This document shows, one piece after another, positions 56,054 to 64,000 of a stretch of DNA of 64,000 nucleotides. This DNA comes from Linnemannia schmuckeri (Eukaryota > Mortierellomycota > Mortierellomycetes > Mortierellales > Mortierellaceae), in NCBI GenBank assembly GCA_029449235.1, contig JANATG010000003.1:3302847-3366846 (forward strand), given 5' to 3'. How positions within the stretch are numbered: position 1 is the first letter of the stretch; each line of letters opens with the position of its first letter. The position numbers and the translations under genes were made by a program. The notes under the pieces are model-generated. The model was not told the origin of the DNA. It ran no database searches and was given only the letters and a program-made list of their open reading frames with translations.

Positions 56054-57636
56054 CGAGAGAACCACCCATGTACAGCAAGCGGAGCAAAAACAAAAGAAAG
56101 GCAACCAGCGAGACATCTCTCACTCATACTCAACAGAACAGCCCATTAAAAATCAAAGTAATAAATAGATCAATGCACGTTACCCTAACCATTACCATGT
56201 ATGTCTTCTACATTGTTCATGCTCTTAGAGTCGAGAAGGACAAGCTAGACACCAGGTCCTCTCCAACCACCAGCTAAGCGAGATTGTTTCAAGTGCGCCA
56301 CTCCTGCCCCTCAATCCTTTGACAGGTGAGGGGTGTAGCTGCTGAGAAAGAGAAGAAAGATGTGGGAAAGAATAGGACTGAAAAAGAATAAACGGAGGAA
56401 GACAATGAGAAGTTGAGCTAAGCACAACGGAGAAAGAATGGCATACAAAGATCATCAAGGCGTGACAGTAAGGTCAGAGAAGGAGACAGAAACGAGGGAG
56501 AGAGGTGAGTAAGACGGAGAGAAAGACGAAGCAAATGTGGGTCAAGCAGTATGGGAGAAAAAAAGGCGAAAAAAGTGGGGTGGTGAGGAACGATGGATAG
56601 GTGATAAGAGAGAGAAAGGACAGATGCGGAAGGCGGAAGAGCTCGAGGAGGAGAAGATAAAGCAGAGGGGGGCCATAAAGAGAAGAGACGAAAGAAAGGT
56701 GTAAGCTGTATAGGTGATGACAAAGAAAGAGGGAGGAGAGAAGGAGAGAGAAGGGCAGAGAAGAGCAGGAAGAAAGAAGGTGGAAGAGGAAAAGATGGGT
56801 GGAGTAGTATAGCGACAATGATGTGAAAATGACATGAGATACGGGGGCAATGAGAAACAGCAGAAGAATAAGGAAGCAGAGGAATCAGAAGATTGTTTTT
56901 TATATTATTGAAAACGACATTCAAGTGACAGAGACAGCTCCCATTGAAAAGGTAGATAATACCATGTTAAAAAGGCCAGAAATGGAGGAGCTGGGTACTA
57001 ATGCTGGTTGTTTGTGAAGGTTGCAAAGCCTACGAAGTAACAATGTTGCGCCAACTGAGCGAGAGACAATGGTGTTGGCTGATTAGATGCACCACTGATA
57101 ATTCCATATGGGCAGAAAACAAGATGATATAGCTCCAAGGAGTGTAAAGAGAGTGGAGGTTTGGGTTGAAATGCAGTTTTGAGTTAAAGTAAAGGTGAGA
57201 TGTTCTTGGGTATCCAGGTTTAGAAAATTGTGCACCCTGTCAGACAAGCTTCCCATACCTCACGCCTAGATTCGCACTCCAACAACCGATGGTCGTGTAT
57301 TTCCTACTTTATCAAATGTACGACATATCTTAGGCATTTGGATAAAACTTGTGTATTCTATTTCATTGCCCATCTTATTGCTACATCCTTGCCACAGTAT
57401 CATCCTAGCTAGATGTTCAAAGCATTCCTTCCATAGTTGCCTCTAGTATAATTCCTATGCTACCTCCTCTTTTGTTTATGTTTCTCACAACAGTGCTATC
57501 CTAACAACCTGGGTGGGGAAAATCCTGAGGCAAAGCCTATGAGGTAACTTTCCAGCTAAGTTATCCCCAGCAAGTCCTGTGTTTTAGGTTGGGTCAGATA
57601 GGAGCTCCTCCAGCTCCTCCAGCGAGTGGAGCTACC
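55200..57636. other. gene-poor region with A30 run and purine-rich tract
   Basis: About 2.4 kb without a supported gene. Contains A30 at 56022-56051 and a strand-asymmetric purine-rich block at about 56340-56880. Short frames are low-complexity products of these tracts. Confidence 0.5.
56340..56880 (+). repeat. purine-rich (GA) tract of about 540 bp
   Basis: The + strand is strongly dominated by A and G (agaagaaag, gagggagagaggtgag, ggagaagataaagcagagggggg and so on) with no strict repeat unit. Unlike the CT-rich leaders elsewhere, it has no adjacent gene. Confidence 0.6.
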
Positions 57637-57726
57637 ATTGGGAACCATCTTAACTCCAAATGGTTGGATAGACCATCGGGTGTTCATGGATACCCAATAG
57701 GATAGTGGATATACAATATAAAGATA

Positions 57727-57734
<8 letters not shown>

Positions 57735-57758
<24 letters not shown>
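57735..57758. repeat. A24 homopolymer near left end of the transposon
   Basis: Run of 24 A preceded by seven T, located between the outer and inner inverted blocks of the transposon's left end. Confidence 0.85.
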
Positions 57759-57921
57759 GGCCGACCTGGTATTTTAAAACTAAAGTTTTAAAAAGTGGAT
57801 AGTTTCTTTAGAAATGTGGGCGGATTATTTTTTACCTCCAGTAGATGGTAGATAATATACCAGATAGTAATATAGAATGAAATAATACCAACATGGAAAA
57901 TAAATTTACACTAATCTAGCA

Positions 57922-59059
57922 ATGGAAGAACATAATATCGGTGACACCCCTATGCCCAAAAAGTTGGTCAAACAAGTGGAGAATCTGATAGAGAGCGAGT
58001 GGGGATTTCTGGATAGGCCATGGCCTATGTGTCCCATGATAAAGACCTTCCGTCGGTCTGAGATGAAACCTACCCAAAGAATCCAAGACATGAAAGACCT
58101 TTTAAATAATCGTCTTGGATCTATCGCTGTGTTTTTCTTTCTTTCTACTATTTGGAGAAAACACTACTTTCCTGGACCATACTATGCCTTGGAGAAAGGT
58201 GTTACCTTTATTTTATCGTGGCTGGCGAAACGATAGATCCCATGTCCCAGTTCATCCCAAAAACAACATTTCATGTCATATACTCCACCTTCCTAACAGG
58301 TGAGAGGGCATTGTTTGAGAGAGAGATTAACCAGTGTATTTCATCGTTGTTTTCCAGCCCAGAAATCCGTAATCGATCAGCTAATTGGCATAACCCCCCC
58401 TTGTTTAAGCATGCGACCATTTTATTGGATGGTCATGATTCATGGGCGACGTATGGGGAGAACAACGCGGCCATGTATTCGTACAAACTAAAGAGGTCAG
58501 GCCTTCAAACCCATGCCGCGATCGACGTTGATGGAATAGTTCTTTTCACATCAAGGTCGGCTTCTTGTCATGATAACAGCAATGGTAAGATGTTATTGGA
58601 GATGGGAATAGGGAAGAAAATACACTCTATGGATTGTATCGCTTTAAATGGAGGATATACCCAATATCTTGGTGATATTATGGAGAAGGAGAAAGATCTT
58701 AAGGAATGTAACTTTTGTTTTCCCATCCGTAAGAAAAGACAACAAGCACTCCATGATGATGAAAGAATTTTTACGCCATGTTCGGTGGATTTCATTCTAC
58801 TTCGGAAGCCATCTTTGGAGATCTAGGAAAGACATTCGCGAAGATTAATAATGAGACTGTTAAAACAACTTCCAAAAAAGAGTTTAATCTCGCTCTACGC
58901 CTATGTCTCCTGTTAATAAATGTCCGTAACTTTGTCCGTGCGCTTTCTATCGAAGAAGCACCGCATCATAGCGGTTGGATGAAAGAGGGTGTGGACTATC
59001 CACGTGAAAGGCAACTTATACCCGAGTTAACCGAGATGGTAACAGTCCAGAATAAGTAG
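57922..59059 (+). pseudogene. DDE-type (PIF/Harbinger or IS5-like) transposase, frameshifted
   Basis: Three overlapping frames give one protein: 57922-58236 (helical N-terminus), about 58200-58826, and 58778-59059. The middle frame carries the catalytic-core text LLDGHDSWATYGENNAAMYS, YKLKRSGLQTHAAIDVDGIV and DCIALNGGYTQYLGDI. The last frame carries FGGFHSTSEAIFGDLGKTF. The order (DG..H.., YSYK, GGY, then a Glu before FG-L) is that of the DDE_4-type transposase fold. The second acidic residue, normally Asp in A-D-G-G-Y, reads Asn (ALNGGY). Both frame changes fall in T runs (near 58208 and 58768), so single-base losses are likely. Dead transposase. Confidence 0.6.
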
Positions 59060-59197
59060 GAGAATGGAATGGAAGGAACTTCTTAGGCTACAAGAAGAAT
59101 TCCTTGGAGTAGGTATCGAGGACAGTGACAACGAGGATGATACAATAGAAAATAGCGAACAAACCAATATATAGCCCTATTAAGTTTTTAAAAACTA

Positions 59198-60400
59198 TCA
59201 TTTAAATATAACTACATTTCTGCACTTTATATTAGTAACACCCTTAGAGCGAGACCTTTTCAAGGTCTTGAATGATATCCATGATACACTAGATATAACC
59301 TTGTTTTTACATATACCAGCATGTTGGATGTCCCATTTAGTCCATATCTGTCTTAAAGACTCTCCATTGCGGACCATTAGACCACACTCGGTTATAAAGT
59401 GCCAATGGGCTTGTCGGCGAAAGGATATATTTCTAGCGGCTACTATGGTATATTGGGTATCTGGTTGAAGAATCTTACTGACTATAGTAAAAGGGAAAAA
59501 GGGAAAAATGGAAAAATGGACTGACTCAAGGAGAAATACCATTCCAATAGATTCCTCCTTTTCAACAATCTCTGCTAGTGGAGTACTATTCCTGTTATGA
59601 GCTTTCTTAGGCCATGCGATCCGAATGTTATTTACCTGAACAATACCAATACTATGAAAATTACAAGCGCCATTTGGACACTCTTCACGGGAAGAATACC
59701 TTCCTTTCTGTGAACCTGGGACAAAGGTTCTGGCTGTACATCCTGATATTCGCTTGAACATTGTTTCTTTGATAATTATGGTCTTTCCATTTTTCCCTAC
59801 ATCTGCTTTGAAATAGTAGATAGAAAGGTCGTTAAACGGATAATTCGCCAATAAATTTGGAATGGTTTTGAGGGATACTCTACTCCACATATAGCCATAC
59901 TTCTTAGAAGTAAGAGAGTTCCACATTAACCGAATACTTCTTTCTTGGGAAAATATACGGTTACAATAGAGTTAATACAGTTGGCTCTTTCTTTACATTG
60001 GTTTTCAAGCGAACATTTACAAGTTTCACAACCGTTTAAAAACTCACAAGCCTCCTTAATTCGATCCTGGTATTCCCATAACGAATGTAGCGTTGATCCA
60101 TATAATGTCAGCTCAGTCCTAGTATACCCATGGTCTATATAACGTTCAACTCATCATGCGAATGTTCCTTCCTTCTCAACAAGATCTTCCATTCAAGACC
60201 CAAGACTTTTTCTTACCTCAGCGCTTTCCAATAGTCGGACAAGCTTATTATACACCTTATAGCGGATATTCTTCGTTCCTTCCTTTGTTCCCATCCAAGA
60301 GATACAATGGTAACCAACACGACGAAAATCCCCACTATTTTCCCAGCTTTATTTTGGAGAAGATACCAATGGCTCAACAAATTTCTGGTGGTTATACGTT
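59198..60400 (-). pseudogene. second ORF of the transposon, decayed, Cys-rich and Rep-like features
   Basis: On the minus strand the clean frame 59926-59198 (about 240 codons) contains FKRISGCTARTFVPGSQKG, EECPNGACNFHSIGIVQV and RRQAHWHFITECGLM. Immediately upstream, an adjoining frame reads GYTRTELTLYGSTLHSLWEY and CEFLNGCETCKCSLENQCK; before that come NIRYKVYNKLVRLLESAEV and two in-frame stops. The KxYNK-LES...TRxELTLY pattern recalls catalytic or core strands of rolling-circle Rep proteins. The Cys pairs suggest a zinc-binding domain. Both are inferences, and the product as a whole is not recognised. Confidence 0.4.
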
Positions 60401-61555
60401 TACAATCATAAAGTCTATGTCGTGAAGGAACATAGACTTATTTTCTAAAACAGAAAGGAAGTTGGCTAATACAGGAACAACCCTTTAGCACGCACGTAAT
60501 CCAACGATACTTAATAGCAACGTATCCAGCCTTGTACTGTTTCATCACCAAATCCTTTATAAGGAGCCCTATATATTATCAGGGAAGATGTCATTGTCGG
60601 CACCTATACAGCCACTGTACGCTACTTTAATAAAGCCCACGTTCAAGGAAGATTGGTTGAGCGCATTCCTTAGCTCCTCTAGATATTTCCAGTTGTTGCT
60701 CCCTTGGTATCATCCTGGCGCAATTATATAAACCAGAAAATATAATAGAGTCACAGAAGAGTTTAGAAAACCAGAAAATCCTATTCTTTCGACACTCTCT
60801 GGTACAGTTCCATATAGTCCAGCCATGTCAGAAATTAGATGGCATTAATTATTGAGGACATCGTTACAATCGCTTCCTTTGATCGAGCCATTCGAGTTGA
60901 AAGGAAAGGTTGATGAAATGGAGCTTTAAAAAAGTGCATTCACTTCTTCCTACTAACATGTATTCTCCAGCGTCCTTTCTATAAGTAAGCCAATCTCACG
61001 AATCCCTTCGCAAACCCCCTAATAATAGATTTCCAACAACGTTCTTCATGCCTTGTACACTCTAATAAGACCATACTACATATGGATAGTGTTAAACTAA
61101 GTCCAATAAAAGAAAGAGGCCTAAGATAGTAACCGTGGAAATGTTGAAACATTATTAAACCGAATATAATTACAAACGACCAAAAGAATATAATGGATAG
61201 ACATTCCACCAAGGAATCAAGTAGGGAAATATGGCGCTGTAGAGGAATAACTAAGAGGAAATAAATTATCCACTTTTAAAAATTTTAAAACTGAACACCA
61301 GCGGTTGGCTCACAGGTCGTCCACCATCCTAATGCTTCAACTCCCCTGCAGGTTGTTTGACCATGATATATTATGGGCTTTTAAAAGTTGAAGTAATAAC
61401 CAATTTTATCAATTATAGTAAAATAAACCTCTACACTAAACCCTTGATTAATCTTTCTTTCTATTTCAAAGTAACTTGATGTTGTATATCCACTATCCTA
61501 TTGGGGTATCGATGGACACCCGATGATATCCTACGATTGGTTCCCATTGCATCCT

Positions 61556-63195
61556 TACATTGCGGACAGCAAAGGAACATTGCAAAGGCCAGGAAACTCA
61601 CATCGCACCTTTATTAAGAATGATGTTATTCCAATGTAACTCATAATCTCGTGCCCATGCCGCGTTGTTGTGGCACGGGCTACACAGACGCTTGCAAGTG
61701 GATATTAATTTGATTTTAACACCAGCGGCAGTGAAACAGCCTTCCTATTATTAAGTTTGCATTGTGACGCCTAAGTATAAGAGTATAGTATGCCCTCTTC
61801 CATGTACAGTATTGTGCAAAGTTACTTAAAAATACTCACTCTAATTGGCCCTTTTAAAACTTCCCCACCCTCTTCCCCGCTCCCACTCCTTCCCCTGAAC
61901 TTATTTTACTAAGGGCAACATTAATCTATCTGCCTTGTTTGGATTCCTGACGCCATATGGCACCCGCTGAATACCAAGTCAAATATTTTTGTGCCTTGCA
62001 AAGTGTCAATGACACAAGTCATGACATGAGGAAAATTTATGTTTATTTAGCAACTCACATGCATGTATAACAACCATATACACCACTTTCACAACTTGAC
62101 TTTGGTACAACAAGCCTAAAACAATGCTTCATAGGGCATGCGTGTCTAACAAAGTTACACTCACTACTACTCACGTCCATTATGCAAATAGCTACAATCA
62201 CTTAACATTCTTTGATATAAGCCTAAGATGCTCGGACCTAAGCTTCGTAGATTGACGTCACGGTTACACCCACCATTTTTTTCTGACTACTAGCCTTCAA
62301 GAGCAGCTGGAAAGAAAATGAAAATTATAGCGAGATATGGGTATTAATACGACAAAAATACCACAACCATAATCACAACGACATTTATCAATGAGCAATT
62401 CAGTTGTTATGAAGTTCTACGCAGATATTCCAGAAATTTGACAGTTAAATATCTTGGATTCTTGCCGGTCACTAATACAAGGCTGGTATCTAATGCGCAT
62501 TGTTGGAGGTAAGGATAGTCGTAGGGAATAAGTATAAAATGATAGAGTCCACAATTAATTTGACGCCTGGTAAGAGCATATAAAGACTATAATATAATGA
62601 AGGGGATGTTGAAGTGGCTGGTTATGATGTAAATCAATATTTTAATTAACTGCACAAAACAAATAAAATTTCAAGCGCTGATGCATTATCAAAAATAATT
62701 TCAAAGGGACATCAATTATAAGTTATTCCCGAATAAGTCGCAGCTAGAAATTTCCTGCCTTCAAGCATACAATGCTCAACATTACAACATCATATGGGAG
62801 TTTATGGTTGCTAATCATATTATGCACAGTTAACTTTAGCTAAATATAGTTGTAAGAAACCGAAGCTGACTGGGTTTAGGTGTTCGAAAACTAATTAGAG
62901 AATTTCAAATAACGACTACATAGATCATCAGCTATCTTGAAGGGTTTATATCGTCACTGAAGTTCATAAATGTTTCTTCATATGAGGTTGCTTTAAGAGA
63001 CGAAAACAGGAAGGTGTAAAGTAGTGATTCAGATCGTCATACCAATTTAATGTTGAGGTTGTGCTATTTACGGTTTTGAAGATTAAGGTATTTAAGATAT
63101 ATCGCTTTTCAAGTTGTACAGTATTTTAAGGTTATCAAGTGTTAAAGGCATTTTGAAGGTTTAAGTTCCTTAGGGTTTGGAGAATGTGCTTATTG
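61556..63195. other. AT-rich subtelomeric DNA
   Basis: About 1.6 kb between the transposon end and the telomere-like array. AT-rich, no frame above about 60 codons worth noting, no recognisable repeat. The last about 30 bp contain degenerate telomeric units (ttagggtttgg). Confidence 0.5.
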
Positions 63196-64000
63196 TAGGG
63201 TTTTTAGGTTTTTTTAGGGTTTTTTAGGGTTTTTAGGGTTTTTTAGGGTTTTTTAGGGTTTTTTAGGGTTTTTTAGGGTTTTTTTAGGGTTTTTTAGGGT
63301 TTTTTAGGGTTTTTTAGGGTTTTTAGGGTTTTTTAGGGTTTTTTAGGGTTTTTTTAGGGTTTTTTAGGGTTTTTTAGGGTTTTTTAGGGTTTTTTAGGGT
63401 TTTTTAGGGTTTTTTTAGGGTTTTTTTAGGGTTTTTTAGGGTTTTTTAGGGTTTTTTAGGGTTTTTTAGGGTTTTTTAGGGTTTTTTAGGGTTTTTTAGG
63501 GTTTTTTAGGGTTTTTTAGGGTTTTTTTAGGGTTTTTTAGGGTTTTTTAGGGTTTTTTAGGGTTTTTTAGGGTTTTTTAGGGTTTTTTAGGGTTTTTTAG
63601 GGTTTTTTAGGGTTTTTTAGGGTTTTTTAGGGTTTTTTAGGGTTTTTTAGGGTTTTTTAGGGTTTTTTAGGGTTTTTTAGGGTTTTTTTAGGGTTTTTTA
63701 GGGTTTTTTAGGGTTTTTTAGGGTTTTTTAGGGTTTTTTAGGGTTTTTTAGGGTTTTTTAGGGTTTTTTAGGGTTTTTTAGGGTTTTTAGGGTTTTTTAG
63801 GGTTTTTTAGGGTTTTTTAGGGTTTTTTAGGGTTTTTTAGGGGTTTTTTAGGGTTTTTTAGGGTTTTTTAGGGTTTTTTAGGGTTTTTTAGGTTTTTTAG
63901 GGTTTTTTAGGGTTTTTTAGGGGTTTTTTAGGGTTTTTTAGGGTTTTTTAGGGTTTTTAGGGTTTTTTAGGGTTTTTTAGGTTTTTTAGGGTTTTTTAGG
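63196..64000 (+). repeat. telomeric array, unit TTTTTTAGGG
   Basis: About 80 tandem copies reach the window end. The dominant unit is six T, A, three G (10 bp). Variants have five or seven T, rarely GGGG or GG. The G-rich strand runs 5' to 3' towards the end of the window, the orientation required of a right chromosome end, and the adjacent sequence is gene-poor. The spread in T number with an almost fixed AGGG is what telomerase slippage on a T-run in the template would produce. Confidence 0.85.

Larger units (their letters stand above)
57637..61555. mobile_element. DNA transposon of about 3.9 kb with inverted ends and two decayed ORFs
   Basis: The left end (about 57637-57720: cattgggaaccat, catcgggtgt, ccaataggatagtggatata) is repeated in inverted orientation at about 61484-61555. 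A second pair of inner inverted blocks exists (ttttaaaa..aagtggata at about 57771-57803, inverted at about 61264-61293). Between them are a plus-strand DDE-type transposase and a minus-strand second ORF. The ends have diverged from each other and both ORFs are broken, so this copy is inactive. The target-site duplication could not be read with confidence. Confidence 0.65.

Noticed and set aside
56418..56924. 168-codon minus-strand frame rich in Ser, Leu and Pro
   Set aside because: It is the complement of the purine-rich tract; all minus frames there are open because stop codons are rare in CT-rich sequence.

Overview
The window looks like the right end of a chromosome (or a subtelomeric contig) of a filamentous, intron-rich fungus. 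A Mucoromycota/Mortierellales-type genome is my best guess. The basis is short GT-AG introns (mostly 60-370 bp), CT-rich 5' leaders, F-box/leucine-rich-repeat genes, a half-size ABCA transporter, and a HAM1-like lipid-binding protein. No rRNA, tRNA, CRISPR or prokaryotic operon structure was seen. All exon models below were made by hand by joining reading frames at splice sites with phases checked; none has transcript support.

Layout. 1-48 kb is gene-dense and ordinary: a broken F-box gene (59-806, -), a type I membrane protein (1025-2139, -), an RS/RRM RNA-binding protein (2853-5227, +), a half ABCA transporter (7162-10750, +), an F-box/LRR protein (11081-13294, +), a broken small gene (13525-14139, +), a glycosyltransferase related to the N-terminal part of plant L-arabinokinase (14391-17091, -), a GT64-type Golgi glycosyltransferase (17429-20205, -), a kelch-like type I membrane protein (20710-23021, -), mitochondrial dihydrolipoyl dehydrogenase (25478-27992, +), a HAM1-like protein (29262-32077, +), ORC3 (32196-35533, -), a SAP/HeH-domain membrane protein (36233-38001, +), an ABCC/MRP transporter (40242-45409, +), a S/T/N-rich protein with an acidic tail (46011-48011, +) and a small membrane protein (about 48209-48720, -).

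From about 48.9 kb rightwards the character changes to a gene-poor, AT-richer subtelomere. It holds decayed coding remnants on the minus strand (49.5-53.7 kb), a LINE 3' end with its poly(A) tail (52157-52680), a near-perfect 1087-bp palindromic element flanked by TA (54111-55197), a roughly 3.9-kb DNA transposon with inverted ends, a frameshifted DDE transposase and a second decayed ORF on the other strand (about 57637-61555), featureless AT-rich DNA, and finally about 0.8 kb of telomere-like repeat to the window end.

The main points of novelty are the telomeric unit T6AG3 (10 bp rather than TTAGGG), the long palindrome with Tc1/mariner-like ends, the two-ORF DNA transposon, a stand-alone arabinokinase-type glycosyltransferase without a kinase domain, and GC-AG introns in LPD1 and ORC3. 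I saw no operon-like functional cluster. The only suggestive neighbourhood is three consecutive minus-strand genes (two glycosyltransferases and a kelch-like surface protein), which is an inference from adjacency only.
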